Notes: generated by a model from the letters alone, not told the origin. Positions 34,011 through 42,760 are shown, numbered from the stretch's first letter. The stretch is 64,000 bases of DNA from Raineyella sp964402325 (GCA_964402325.1 CAYOBI010000001.1:62001-126000), one strand, 5' to 3'. Made by a program: numbers and translations.

Positions 34011-34146
34011 TCCAGCGAGGCCCCTTCCTGTCGTCGCGACGACGAGGACGGACCCCGGTCAGTGCACCTGGCGGAACACCGTGCCGCGGAGCCGCCCTCG
34101 GGGGTGTCCCGGAGCGCTGGCCGAGGGGCCCTCCGGGACCGTGGGT

Positions 34147-34152
34147 TAGGCT
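34147..34152 (+). promoter_or_regulatory. TAGGCT -10 box for HTH-murA
   Basis: TAGGCT followed by six bases (GGGGCG) and the GTG at 34159, so transcription would begin at the start codon. Divergent from the lpd box 140 bases away. Confidence 0.6.
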
Positions 34153-34158
34153 GGGGCG

Positions 34159-35718
34159 GTGACTTCTAGCTCCACCGCCTTGCAGATCGGCAAGATGATC
34201 CGCGACGCCCGCGAGCAGCGGGGCCTGTCCGTGGCTGACCTCGCCGCCAAGCTCAACACCGAATCCTCGTCCCTCGAGGAGGTGGAGAGCGGAGCGGTGG
34301 ACGTGTCGATCGACCTCGTCAACCGGATCGCTGCGGCCCTGGAGGCGGGCCCCGGCGAGGAGGCGACGGAGACCGCCCCGCAGCCGATGCACCCGACCAG
34401 GCCGACGCCGATGCACCTCACCATCGAGGGCGGCCGGCGGCTGAGCGGCGCGATCGACGTACGGTCCTCGAAGAACGCCGCGGTCGCGCTGCTGTGTGCC
34501 TCGCTGCTCAACCGCGGCCGGACCGTGTTGCGCAAGATCGCCAAGATCGAGGAGGTGAACCGGATCTGCGAGGTGCTGCTCAGCATCGGCTACCAGATCT
34601 CCTGGATCAACGACACCGACCTCGAGCTGATCCGTCCCGAGGAGCTCGACCTCGACTCGATGGACGTCAACGCGGCCCGGCGGACCCGGTCCATCATCAT
34701 GTTCTTCGCCCCGCTGATGCACTTTTCCTCCGACTTCCGGGTGCCGTACGCCGGCGGCTGTGACCTGGGGGCGCGGACCATCGAGCCGCACCTGCAGGTG
34801 CTGCGTCACTTCGGCCTCGACGTCCTGGCCACCGAGGGCTTCTACCGCTGCACCGCCGATGACGTGCACGCCCCGGAGCGGGCCGTGGTGCTGACCGAGC
34901 GTGGCGACACGGTCACCGAGAACGCGCTGATGGCCGCGGCGATGGTCCCCGGTCCGGTGACCATCCGCAACGCCTCGCCGAACTACATGGTCCAGGACCT
35001 CTGCTTCTTCCTGCAGGAGCTGGGCGTACGGATCGACGGCATCGGCACCACCACCCTGGTCGTGCGCGGGATCAAGGAGATCAACGCCGACGTGGAGTAC
35101 TTCCCGTCGGAGGACCCGATCGAGGCGATGAGCCTGATCACCGCCGCGATCGTCACCAAGTCCGAGTTGACCATCCAGCGCGCCCCGCTCGAGTTCCTCG
35201 AGATCGAGCTGGCGATCCTGGAGGAGATGGGCCTGGACTTCTCGATCACCGACGAATACATGGCCGACAACGGCCGCACCCGGCTGGTCGACATCACCGT
35301 CCGCCCGTCGACGCTGAAGGCGCCGATCGACAAGATCCACCCGATGCCGTTCCCCGGACTCAACATCGACAACCTGCCGTTCTTCGCGGTGATCGCGGCC
35401 GAGGCGCAGGGTCAGACACTGATCCACGACTGGGTGTACGAGAACCGGGCCATCCACCTGCTCGACCTGGCCAAGATCGGCGGCAACATCCAGCTGCTCG
35501 ACCCGCATCGGCTGATCGTCAACGGGCCGACGAAGTGGCGCGGCCGCGAGGTCACCTGTCCCCCGGCGCTGCGCCCCGGCGTCTGCCTGTTGCTGGCGAT
35601 GCTCGGTGCCAAGGGCGAGTCGGTGCTGCGCGACGTCTACGTGATCAACCGCGGCTACGAGGACCTGCCGAACCGGCTCAACGCGCTCGGCGCCAACGTC
35701 CGGGTCACCACCGGCTAG
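34159..35718 (+). CDS. murA: UDP-N-acetylglucosamine 1-carboxyvinyltransferase with N-terminal XRE-type HTH domain
   Basis: A 519-residue fusion. Residues about 8-62 form an XRE-like helix-turn-helix (IGKMIRDAREQRGLSVADLA), a linker follows, and residues about 85-519 are an EPSP-synthase-fold MurA: SSKNAAVALLCASLL (the conserved Lys-Asn pair) and the loop PYAGGCDLGAR, which keeps the fosfomycin-target cysteine. MurA transfers enolpyruvate to UDP-GlcNAc, the first committed peptidoglycan step. MurA alone is about 420 residues; HTH-fused versions are found in actinobacteria, often beside a second ordinary MurA. Whether the HTH binds DNA or self-regulates is unknown. Leaderless GTG start. Confidence 0.9.
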   Translation: MTSSSTALQIGKMIRDAREQRGLSVADLAAKLNTESSSLEEVESGAVDVSIDLVNRIAAALEAGPGEEATETAPQPMHPTRPTPMHLTIEGGRRLSGAIDVRSSKNAAVALLCASLLNRGRTVLRKIAKIEEVNRICEVLLSIGYQISWINDTDLELIRPEELDLDSMDVNAARRTRSIIMFFAPLMHFSSDFRVPYAGGCDLGARTIEPHLQVLRHFGLDVLATEGFYRCTADDVHAPERAVVLTERGDTVTENALMAAAMVPGPVTIRNASPNYMVQDLCFFLQELGVRIDGIGTTTLVVRGIKEINADVEYFPSEDPIEAMSLITAAIVTKSELTIQRAPLEFLEIELAILEEMGLDFSITDEYMADNGRTRLVDITVRPSTLKAPIDKIHPMPFPGLNIDNLPFFAVIAAEAQGQTLIHDWVYENRAIHLLDLAKIGGNIQLLDPHRLIVNGPTKWRGREVTCPPALRPGVCLLLAMLGAKGESVLRDVYVINRGYEDLPNRLNALGANVRVTTG

Positions 35719-35796
35719 TCGCCCGCTCGGGTAGGACACTGCCCCGTACGACACTGCTTACCTACGACACCGCGGCGTACGCCCGCTGCCACCGAT

Positions 35797-35828
35797 CGGC
35801 CGGGCACCCTCCGAGGTGTACCCGGCCG
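35797..35828 (+). terminator. Hairpin between murA and pdxY
   Basis: CGGCCGGG and CCCGGCCG arms with a 16-base loop, about 80 bases after the murA stop; flanking bases extend the pairing imperfectly. Confidence 0.45.
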
Positions 35829-35882
35829 GTCGCATGCTGTCCGGGGACCGGCGGCGTGGCCGGGTGCGGCACCATGGAGCGC

Positions 35883-36737
35883 ATGACCTCGATCCTGTCC
35901 ATCCAGTCCTCCGTCGCCTACGGCCACGCCGGCAACAGCGCCGCCGCCTTCCCGTTGATGCGGATGGGCATCGAGGTCTTCCCGGTGCTCACCGTGCACT
36001 TCTCCAACCACACCGGCTACGGCGCCTGGCGCGGCCCGCTGCTCGATCCGGCCGACGTCCTCGAGGTGGTCCGCGGGATCGACGACCGTGGCGCCCTGAC
36101 CGGCTGCGACGCCCTGTTGTCGGGCTACCTGGGCAACGGCGACACCGGGGAGACGGTGCTGGCCGCGGCGGAGCTGCTCCGGGAACGCAACCCGGACGCG
36201 ATCTGGTGCTGCGACCCGGTGATGGGCGACGTCGGGCGAGGGTTCTTCGTCCGCGACGACGTGCCGCCGATGTTCCGGGACCGGGTCGTGCCGAGGGCGC
36301 AGGTGCTGACGCCCAACCACTTCGAGCTGGACCACCTGGTCGGCCGCGAGACCCACTCGCTCGACGAGATCCTCGAGGCCGTCGACGACCTGCGCTCCCG
36401 GGGCCCGCGTACGGTCCTGGTCACCTCGGTGGTGAGCGCCGACACCGACCCGTCGACGGTACAGATGCTCGCCGTCGACGACGCCGGCGCCCACCTGGTC
36501 ACCACCCCGAAGCTGGAGGCCTACTTCGTCGGGTCCGGTGACGTCACCTCGGCGATCTTCCTGGCCCACCTGCTCGCCAGCGGCTCGGCCCGCACCGCCG
36601 TGGAGAACACCGCCGCCTCGATGTACGGCCTGCTCGCCCGGACCGTGGAACTGGGCCGCCGCGAGCTGGCGCTGGTCGAGGGCCAGCAGGAATTCGTGGC
36701 CCCGGGGCGGACCTTCACCGCCGACCGGGTGCGCTGA
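35883..36737 (+). CDS. pdxY: Pyridoxal kinase (PdxY/PdxK type)
   Basis: A 284-residue ribokinase-fold enzyme that phosphorylates pyridoxal in the vitamin B6 salvage pathway. Opening ILSIQSSVAYGHAGNSAAAFPL, the FSNHTGYGAWRG segment, CCDPVMGDVGRGFFV and TPNHFELDHL are all typical. The usual GTGD anion-hole motif near the C-terminus reads GSGDVTSAIFLAHLL, keeping the catalytic aspartate. ATG at 35883 is preferred to ATG at 35874 because GGAG lies a few bases upstream. Confidence 0.93.
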   Translation: MTSILSIQSSVAYGHAGNSAAAFPLMRMGIEVFPVLTVHFSNHTGYGAWRGPLLDPADVLEVVRGIDDRGALTGCDALLSGYLGNGDTGETVLAAAELLRERNPDAIWCCDPVMGDVGRGFFVRDDVPPMFRDRVVPRAQVLTPNHFELDHLVGRETHSLDEILEAVDDLRSRGPRTVLVTSVVSADTDPSTVQMLAVDDAGAHLVTTPKLEAYFVGSGDVTSAIFLAHLLASGSARTAVENTAASMYGLLARTVELGRRELALVEGQQEFVAPGRTFTADRVR

Positions 36738-36787
36738 GTCGGGCGCGGCGTCACCCGTTGGTCACCTGGCTCTGCTGGGATGGCGCC

Positions 36788-37636
36788 ATGTCCGTCACCG
36801 ACCTCCCGTTCTTCTCCCCGCCGTTCCTCGCGCTGGCGCATCGTGGCGGGTCCACGTACGCCCCGAACGTCGGCCGGGAGAACAGTCTGTACGCCTTCGG
36901 CCGGGCCGTCGCCCTCGGTTACACCCACGTCGAGACCGACGTGCACGCCACCCGGGACGGCGTGCTGGTCGCCTTCCACGACGACCGGCTGGACCGGGTG
37001 ACGGACCGTGCCGGGGTGATCGCCGAGCTCGACCACGCCGAGGTCGCCCGGGCCCGGATCGGCGGGACGGACCCGATCCCGACCCTCGACGAGGTGCTCG
37101 AGGCGTTCCCGGACACCTTCTTCAACATCGACCTCAAGGCGGACGGCGCCGTGGCGCCGCTGCTCGAGGTGCTCAACCGGCACCGGGCCCAGCGGCGGGT
37201 GAACGTCGCCTCGTTCTCCGGCCGCCGGCTGCGCGACTTCCGCCGGCTCGCCGGCAGCCAGGTCTCCACCTCGGTCGGCCCGGTCGGGATCGCTCTGACC
37301 CGGATGGTCCCTGTGGTCCCCCGCCTGCTGTCGACCCCCGGCAACGTGCTGCAGGTGCCGTACTGGACCGGGCTGCCGGCCGCGGTGGCCTCGCTGCCCG
37401 CCGGGCTGCTGGACCTGGCCGGACCGGACATCCGCGGTGGCCGGGGCCGGGTGGTCACCCCCCGGTTCGTGGCGGCGGCCCACGCGGCCGGCAGGAAGGT
37501 GCACGTCTGGACGATCGACGACCCCGCGGAGATGGCCGAGCTGATCGACCTGGGCGTCGACGGACTGGTCAGCGATCGCATCGACGTCCTCAAGGACGTC
37601 CTGGTGGAGAAAGGGCTGTGGTATGGCCGGGACTGA
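36788..37636 (+). CDS. Glycerophosphodiester phosphodiesterase
   Basis: A 282-residue GDPD TIM-barrel that splits glycerophosphodiesters to glycerol 3-phosphate and an alcohol. Catalytic/metal segments are ALAHRGG (His-Arg), GRENSLYAF (Glu), VETDVHATRDGVLVAFHDD (Glu/Asp and His) and NIDLKAD. No signal peptide is visible, so a cytosolic UgpQ-like role is likely. Its last 14 bases overlap the UMF1 transporter gene, indicating co-transcription. Confidence 0.93.
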   Translation: MSVTDLPFFSPPFLALAHRGGSTYAPNVGRENSLYAFGRAVALGYTHVETDVHATRDGVLVAFHDDRLDRVTDRAGVIAELDHAEVARARIGGTDPIPTLDEVLEAFPDTFFNIDLKADGAVAPLLEVLNRHRAQRRVNVASFSGRRLRDFRRLAGSQVSTSVGPVGIALTRMVPVVPRLLSTPGNVLQVPYWTGLPAAVASLPAGLLDLAGPDIRGGRGRVVTPRFVAAAHAAGRKVHVWTIDDPAEMAELIDLGVDGLVSDRIDVLKDVLVEKGLWYGRD

Positions 37637-38981
37637 GACCAGGACGGGGGGCGTACGTCGCCCGTTGCACCACCGGTTCGGGCGTCGGGCCCGGATCTGG
37701 TCGTGGGTGTCGTACGACTGGGGCTCCTCGGCCTTCCACTCGGTGATCGTCACCTTCGTCTTCGCCACCTACCTCACCGGGACGGTGGCGGCGAAGGACG
37801 CGGTGATCAGCGGGGCGACCGCGCTGAGCATCTCCACCGCCATCGCCGGCGCGGTGATCGCCCTGACCGCCCCGATCATGGGCCAGCAGGCCGACGGAGG
37901 CGGCCGGCGCCGCAGCCTCGCGGTGTGGACCGCGGTCGTGATCGCCGCGACGGCGGCGATGTACGCCGTCCGCCCCGAACCGGCCTACCTGCTGGGCGGC
38001 CTGGTGCTGCTCGGGATCGGCACGGTGGCCGCCGAGTTCAGCAACGTGTCGTACTACGCCATGCTCAAGCAGGTCGCCGGGGACGACGACATGGGCCGGA
38101 TCTCCGGCTTGGGCTGGGCGATGGGCTACACGGGCAGCATCTTCCTGCTGCTGGTGGCCTACTTCGGCATCATCGCCAAGGACAACTGGTTCGGGGTGCC
38201 GTCGGCCGACGGCCTGGGCGTGCGGATCGTCTGTCTCGTGGTCGCCGCCTGGTACCTCGTCTTCGCCCTGCCGGTGTTCGTCGCCGTGCCCGATCCCGAG
38301 GGCGGCCCGAAGCCGCCACGCACCGGCCCGGTCGCCGCCTACCGCCGGCTGGTCCACGACGTCCGCGACCTGTGGCGCGACGACCCGGCCGCGGTGCGGT
38401 TCCTGATCGCCTCCGCGATCTATCGGGACGGGCTGGCCGCGGTGTTCACCTTCGGGGCCGTGCTGGCCGTCAGCGTCTACGGGATGCCGTCCAGCGGGGT
38501 GCTGATCTTCGGCGTGGCGGCCAACGTCGTCGCCGCCCTCGGGGCGGGCGCCGGTGGCCTGCTGGAGGACCGGTTCGGCGCCCGCCCGGTGATCCTGGGG
38601 TCGATCATCGGCCTGATCGGCGCGGCGACGACCCTGCTGTTCGTGCACGGCCTGGGCCTGTTCTGGGTGTTCGGCCTGGCCCTGTGCCTGTTCGTCGGGC
38701 CGGCCCAGTCCTCGTCGCGCTCGATGATGGCGCGGATGGCCCCGCTGGAGCGCCAGGGTCAGATGTTCGGCCTCTACACCACCTCGGGGCGGGCGGTGTC
38801 CTTCCTCTCCCCCGCCCTGTTCGGGCTGTTCGCCGGTCTGACCCACCAGGACCGCTGGGGCATCGTGGCGATCATCCTGGTCCTCGTCGCCGGGGCGGTC
38901 CTGCTGCTGCAGGTCCCGGCCGCCCAGGGAAGGTCCGGCGCGGTCTTGGCCCGGACCGCTACTCTGGACGTCGACCGGTAG
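37623..38981 (+). CDS. MFS transporter of the UMF1 (Atg22-like) family
   Basis: A 452-residue 12-helix permease. The N-terminal SYDWGSSAFHSVIVTFVFATYL motif (given as YDWGSSAFHSVIVTF), an ALTAPIMGQQADGGGRRR loop and FVGPAQSSSRSMMARMAP near helix 10 are UMF1/Atg22 marks. Substrate unknown; fungal Atg22 exports amino acids. The overlap with the glycerophosphodiesterase gene suggests a functional link such as uptake or release of phospholipid breakdown products, which is inference. GGAGAAAGGG precedes the ATG. Confidence 0.9.
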   Translation: MAGTETRTGGVRRPLHHRFGRRARIWSWVSYDWGSSAFHSVIVTFVFATYLTGTVAAKDAVISGATALSISTAIAGAVIALTAPIMGQQADGGGRRRSLAVWTAVVIAATAAMYAVRPEPAYLLGGLVLLGIGTVAAEFSNVSYYAMLKQVAGDDDMGRISGLGWAMGYTGSIFLLLVAYFGIIAKDNWFGVPSADGLGVRIVCLVVAAWYLVFALPVFVAVPDPEGGPKPPRTGPVAAYRRLVHDVRDLWRDDPAAVRFLIASAIYRDGLAAVFTFGAVLAVSVYGMPSSGVLIFGVAANVVAALGAGAGGLLEDRFGARPVILGSIIGLIGAATTLLFVHGLGLFWVFGLALCLFVGPAQSSSRSMMARMAPLERQGQMFGLYTTSGRAVSFLSPALFGLFAGLTHQDRWGIVAIILVLVAGAVLLLQVPAAQGRSGAVLARTATLDVDR

Positions 38982-38990
38982 GCAGGCCCC

Positions 38991-39016
38991 GGAACACTTC
39001 GGGACCGGCCGGCGTT
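38991..39016 (+). promoter_or_regulatory. SigR-like promoter motif upstream of rbpA
   Basis: GGAAC, 18 bases, then GTT lies in the 68-base gap before rbpA. This resembles the thiol-stress sigma factor SigR consensus (GGAAT-N18-GTT), and rbpA is a known SigR target in Streptomyces. One mismatch in the -35. Confidence 0.5.
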
Positions 39017-39049
39017 GACCGGTCGACCAGCAATCCTAGGAGGTAGCAG

Positions 39050-39439
39050 ATGGCTGATCGTTCTCTGCGAGGTTCCGGTCTCGGATCCAAGAGTTTCGAG
39101 GACGAGGTGGGTGTGGATTTCGCACCGCGCCAGGAAGTGGGCTTCGACTGCCCCCAGGGACACCACTTCGAGATGATCTTCGCCGAGGAGGCCGAACTGC
39201 CGACGCTGTGGGAGTGCCCACGCTGCGGTCAGGAGGCCAAGCGGTCGGACGGCGTCGAGCCCGAGGTGAAGGAGACCAAGCCCCCGCGTACCCATTGGGA
39301 CATGCTGCTGGAGCGTCGTTCGCTGGCCGACCTGGAGGAGCTCCTGTCGGAGCGTCTCGAGGAGGTCCGGACGTCCGGTGCCATCAGCACCGACGAGTAC
39401 ATGCGTCGGACGACCCCGCCGTCCAAGAAGCATCGCTGA
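39050..39439 (+). CDS. rbpA: RNA polymerase-binding protein RbpA
   Basis: A 129-residue actinobacterial transcription factor that stabilises RNA polymerase/sigma-A open complexes. The N-terminal tail starts MADRSLRGSGLGSKSFE; the zinc-binding core has CPQGHHFEM and CPRCGQEA; the basic linker and the sigma-interaction domain (a THWDMLLERRSLADLEELL stretch) follow. A strong AGGAGG precedes the start. Length is slightly above the 111-124 usual, from a short basic C-terminal tail. Confidence 0.97.
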   Translation: MADRSLRGSGLGSKSFEDEVGVDFAPRQEVGFDCPQGHHFEMIFAEEAELPTLWECPRCGQEAKRSDGVEPEVKETKPPRTHWDMLLERRSLADLEELLSERLEEVRTSGAISTDEYMRRTTPPSKKHR

Positions 39440-39457
39440 CCCGTCCCCGCGACGCCA

Positions 39458-39488
39458 CGAGCCCCGGACCTCTGCGGTCCGGGGCTCG
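39458..39488. terminator. Bidirectional terminator between rbpA and the mannose synthase gene
   Basis: Thirteen-bp stem (CGAGCCCCGGACC and its complement) with a five-base loop between two convergent genes. Confidence 0.8.
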
Positions 39489-39510
39489 CGGGGTTCAGGG
39501 GTCGCGGGGT

Positions 39511-40326
39511 TCAGGCGGCGGGGGTGACCCCGGGGCGGCCCTTGCCGGTGAGGCGGCGCAGCTGGGCGCCGCGACGCTTCAGACCCCAGGCGGTGGTCCG
39601 GGCGAGTGACTCGAAGAAGATGCTCTTGTCCAGCTTGGACTCGCCGAACTGGCGCTCCTCGAAGGTGATCGGCACCTCGACGACGGAGTGGCCGGCCTCG
39701 ATCGTGTTGATCGTCATGTCGGTCTGGAAGAAATAGCCGGCGGCGGCGATGTTGTCCAGGCCGATGTCGCGCAGCGTCTGGGCCCGGAAGACGTTGTAGC
39801 CGCCGGTGATGTCCTTGACCCGTACGCCCAGCAGGATCCGGGTGTAGAGGTTGCCGGCGCGCGACAGGTACTCGCGCGACTTCGGCCAGTTGATCACCGA
39901 GCCGCCCGGCACCCAGCGCGACCCCTTGACCATATCGGCCCGGCCGAGGGCCTCCAGCAGCCGCGGCAGCTCCTCGGGCCGGTGCGACCCGTCGGCGTCC
40001 ATCTCCACCAGCACGTCGAAGTTCTGCTCGAGCCCCCACCGGAACGCCGCGACGTACGCCGCGGCGAGCCCCTCCTTGCCCTTGCGGTGCAGCACGTGGA
40101 TCTGGCCGTCCGCTCCCGCCATCCGGTCGGCGATGTCACCGGTGCCGTCCGGGGAGTTGTCGTCCACCACGACCACGTCGGCCGACGGGACGGCGGCGCG
40201 CAGTCGCCCGACGATCGACTCGATGTTCTGGGCCTCGTTGTAGGTGGGGATGCAGACCAGGACCCGGCGGTCCGACCCCTCCGGGGTCTGCTGGGCGGTG
40301 CTGGTCCGGGTGGTGGGTTCAGTCAT
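39511..40326 (-). CDS. Polyprenol-phosphate mannose synthase (GT2)
   Basis: A 271-residue GT2 enzyme that transfers mannose from GDP-mannose to polyprenyl phosphate for cell-envelope glycans and protein O-mannosylation. Family marks are IPTYNEAQNI, VVVDDNSPDGTGD, VEMDADGSHRPEELP (the DXD-like site), VKGSRWVPGGSV and DITGGYNVFR. It corresponds to the catalytic domain of mycobacterial Ppm1; the lipoprotein N-acyltransferase domain (Lnt-like) is not fused. There are no membrane helices. It follows the hotdog gene with a nine-base gap. Confidence 0.93.
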   Translation of the reverse strand: MTEPTTRTSTAQQTPEGSDRRVLVCIPTYNEAQNIESIVGRLRAAVPSADVVVVDDNSPDGTGDIADRMAGADGQIHVLHRKGKEGLAAAYVAAFRWGLEQNFDVLVEMDADGSHRPEELPRLLEALGRADMVKGSRWVPGGSVINWPKSREYLSRAGNLYTRILLGVRVKDITGGYNVFRAQTLRDIGLDNIAAAGYFFQTDMTINTIEAGHSVVEVPITFEERQFGESKLDKSIFFESLARTTAWGLKRRGAQLRRLTGKGRPGVTPAA

Positions 40327-40335
40327 TGTTCCGTG

Positions 40336-40938
40336 TCATTCCTCGTTGTGGTCGGCTGCGGCCTGGGAGCGCGACCGCAGGTCCGCGGCGCGCTTCTCGA
40401 TCTGTTCGCGAGCGTCCCGGGTCCACCGGAGCCAGGTGTCCTGAAGGTCCTTCAGACCCGCCTTGGCGTCGCGCTCCGGACGGTCGGGGACGTCGGCGAC
40501 CTGGGTGCCCCAGGGCGCCGGGGGCTCCGGCAGCGGGTTCGCCACGACCACCGTCGCCGTCGCCCGGGCGACCACGAGGGGCCGTTCGAGGACGTACGAG
40601 GCCGTGGGGGCCAGCTTCGGATTGTCGTCGAGGCGCTGTGCCTCGCGGCAGACCACCCGGGCCTCCATCCCCAGCTCGCGGCTGGTGCTGCCCACCCCCA
40701 CGACGAACGCCTCGACCTCCAGCACGTCACCCGCGTAGATCGGGGCGAGGAAGTCGATCTCGTCGTACGCCACGACGGCGCCCTCGTCGGAGTCGGTGCG
40801 GATGCACACCTCGGTGGCCGCATCGGACAGCAGCGACATCGTGTACGAATGATCGACCTGGCTGCCCGAATAGTGGGTGTGGTTGTGGCCGACGTACCGA
40901 CTGTGCGTGACGGTGAGGCCGATGCGGGGATCGCTCAT
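40336..40938 (-). CDS. Hotdog-fold acyl-CoA enzyme-like protein
   Basis: A 200-residue protein whose first 145 residues form a hotdog domain: HTHYSGSQVDHSYTMSLLSDA, TDSDEGAVVAYDEIDFLAP and an IYAGDVLEVEAFVVGVGSTSR run. This resembles 3-aminobutyryl-CoA ammonia-lyase and acyl-CoA thioesterase relatives. The last 50 residues are a charged helix not seen in small thioesterases. No other lysine-fermentation gene is present, so the CoA substrate is open. Start ATG at 40938; co-transcribed with the mannose synthase gene. Confidence 0.7.
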   Translation of the reverse strand: MSDPRIGLTVTHSRYVGHNHTHYSGSQVDHSYTMSLLSDAATEVCIRTDSDEGAVVAYDEIDFLAPIYAGDVLEVEAFVVGVGSTSRELGMEARVVCREAQRLDDNPKLAPTASYVLERPLVVARATATVVVANPLPEPPAPWGTQVADVPDRPERDAKAGLKDLQDTWLRWTRDAREQIEKRAADLRSRSQAAADHNEE

Positions 40939-41079
40939 GGCTACACGATAACCGGTCGGCACCCGCGGTCCGGGCCCGGCTCTCCGCGAGGCCGGTGTGA
41001 CCCGGGACGGGTCCCGCGCCGGCGCCGACGGTTGCCGGGAGCGGTGGCGGGCGCCCCGGCGGGGCGGCAGGATGACTCC

Positions 41080-42012
41080 ATGGCCACGCCGCAGCTGCTC
41101 GTCGTCGACACCTCCTACCTCTTCTTCCGGGCCTTCTACGGGGTGCCCTCGTCGCTGCGCGGCCCTGCCGGGGAGCCGATCAACGCCCTGCGCGGCACCC
41201 TGGAGACGATCGCCCGGCTGCTGGAGGAACAGTCCCCCACCCACCTGGCCTGCGCGTGGGACCAGGACTGGCGACCGCAGTGGCGGGTCGACCTGCTGGC
41301 CTCCTACAAGACGCATCGGGTGGCCGCCGACGGGCACTCGGAGGAGATCCCCGCGGACCTGCTCGGGCAGATCCCGGTGATCCACCGGCTGCTCACCGCG
41401 CTGGGCCTGCCGGTCCTCGGGGCGGCCGGGGCGGAAGCCGACGACGTGATCGGCACCCTGGTGGCCGTCTTCGCCGGCACCGGGTCGGTCCGGGTGGCCA
41501 GCGGCGACCGCGACTTCACCCAGCTCGTCGACGACACCGCCGGGGTCGGCCTGCTCACCCCGGTGGGACGTACGCCGGGGTGGCGCGCGGTCCAGGAGCC
41601 GGAGGTGCTCGAGTCGTACGGCGTCCGACCCGGCGCATACGTGGAGCTGGCCAGCCTGCGCGGGGACACCTCGGACGGCATCCCCGGCGTCCCCGGGATC
41701 GGTGACCGGACCGCTGCCCGGCTGTTGGACCGCTACGGCGACCTGGCGGGCGTCCGCCGGGCGGCGGCCGACGGTGCGGTGACGAAGGGGGGTCTCACCC
41801 AGCGGCAGGCGGAGTCCATCCGGGCCGCCGCGGACTACCTCGACGTGGCGCCTCGGGTGATCCGGATCCGGCGGGACCTGCCGCTCGGGGTCGGCCCGGA
41901 CGACCTGCTGTTGCCCCGTGCGGTGGCCGACCCGGCCGGCTGGGACCGACTGGTGGCCGGGCACGGTCTCGGCTCCCCCGCCGCCCGCCTGCTCCGGGCC
42001 CTCGGCCTGTGA
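41080..42012 (+). CDS. 5'-3' exonuclease (PolA N-terminal domain-like)
   Basis: A 310-residue stand-alone flap-nuclease-type protein. Acidic metal-site segments are LLVVDTSYLFFRAF, ACAWDQDWRPQWR, GAEADDVIGTL and VASGDRDFTQLV; the helix-hairpin-helix region is the DTSDGIPGVPGIGDRTAARLL stretch (GIPGVPGIGDRTAARLL). Actinobacteria commonly carry such a protein in addition to full-length PolA. Probable role in flap or RNA-primer removal. A CAGGAT box lies six bases before the ATG. Confidence 0.9.
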   Translation: MATPQLLVVDTSYLFFRAFYGVPSSLRGPAGEPINALRGTLETIARLLEEQSPTHLACAWDQDWRPQWRVDLLASYKTHRVAADGHSEEIPADLLGQIPVIHRLLTALGLPVLGAAGAEADDVIGTLVAVFAGTGSVRVASGDRDFTQLVDDTAGVGLLTPVGRTPGWRAVQEPEVLESYGVRPGAYVELASLRGDTSDGIPGVPGIGDRTAARLLDRYGDLAGVRRAAADGAVTKGGLTQRQAESIRAAADYLDVAPRVIRIRRDLPLGVGPDDLLLPRAVADPAGWDRLVAGHGLGSPAARLLRALGL

Positions 42013-42036
42013 CCCCCTGAGGAGAAGGAAACCGTC

Positions 42037-42708
42037 ATGAGCCATCCCGCCACCGAACCCGTGGCCATCACCCGGATCGCGACCCGATACGCCCGGCCCG
42101 GGCGCGAGCAGGAGTACGAGGAACTGGTCCGGGAGATGTTCACCCTGATGCGGCAGAAGCCGGGCTTCCTGGGTGCTGACCTGATCCCGCCGGAGCAGGC
42201 CGGCGATCCCTACCACGTGGTGGTGCGATACCACGACGAGGCCGGCTTCGCGGCCTGGGACGACAGCCCGGAGCGGGCCGATGTGCTGGGCCGGATGCAC
42301 GCAGTCGCCGAGGGCGAGCCGGTTCATCGGCGACTCACCGGCCTCGAGGCCTGGTTCGAGCCGGCAGTGGTTCCGGCCAGCATGAATCCGCCGAAGGATC
42401 GGATGGCTCTGGTGACCTGGATCGGGATCTGGCCCACCGCGACCTTCTTCATCTGGCTGCTCAGCACGCTGCCGTTGCTGCCGGACGGTCGCCCGCTGCT
42501 GGCGCCGGTGCCGTTCCTGGTCCGGACTGCTGCCATCACCGTCTGCATCACCGTGGCGATGACCTACCTGGTGATGCCGCGGCTGCTGACCCCGCTGTTC
42601 AAGGGTTGGCTGGCCACGGGTGCCCAGAAGGCCGCCGCGAAGCAACAGGCGGAGACCGGGCGGGCGACTGATCGACAATCCGACGGTGGGCCGGCCGTCG
42701 GTCGTTAG
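42037..42708 (+). CDS. Antibiotic-biosynthesis-monooxygenase-domain protein with membrane anchor
   Basis: A 223-residue protein. Residues about 10-110 form an ABM (dimeric ferredoxin-like) domain: ARPGREQEYEELVREM, KPGFLGADLI, YHVVVRYHDEAGFAAWDDS. Two membrane helices follow (about residues 125-147, WIGIWPTATFFIWLLSTLPL, and 158-178) and a polar tail. ABM domains act on small aromatic or quinone compounds or serve as folds without known activity; here it would sit at the inner face of the membrane. A strong GAGGAGAAGGA site precedes the start. Substrate unknown. Confidence 0.78.
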   Translation: MSHPATEPVAITRIATRYARPGREQEYEELVREMFTLMRQKPGFLGADLIPPEQAGDPYHVVVRYHDEAGFAAWDDSPERADVLGRMHAVAEGEPVHRRLTGLEAWFEPAVVPASMNPPKDRMALVTWIGIWPTATFFIWLLSTLPLLPDGRPLLAPVPFLVRTAAITVCITVAMTYLVMPRLLTPLFKGWLATGAQKAAAKQQAETGRATDRQSDGGPAVGR

Positions 42709-42760
42709 ACCACACACGGAACCCTGAGACACAGCGTGTTCGGACCGGGACGGGGCCGGC

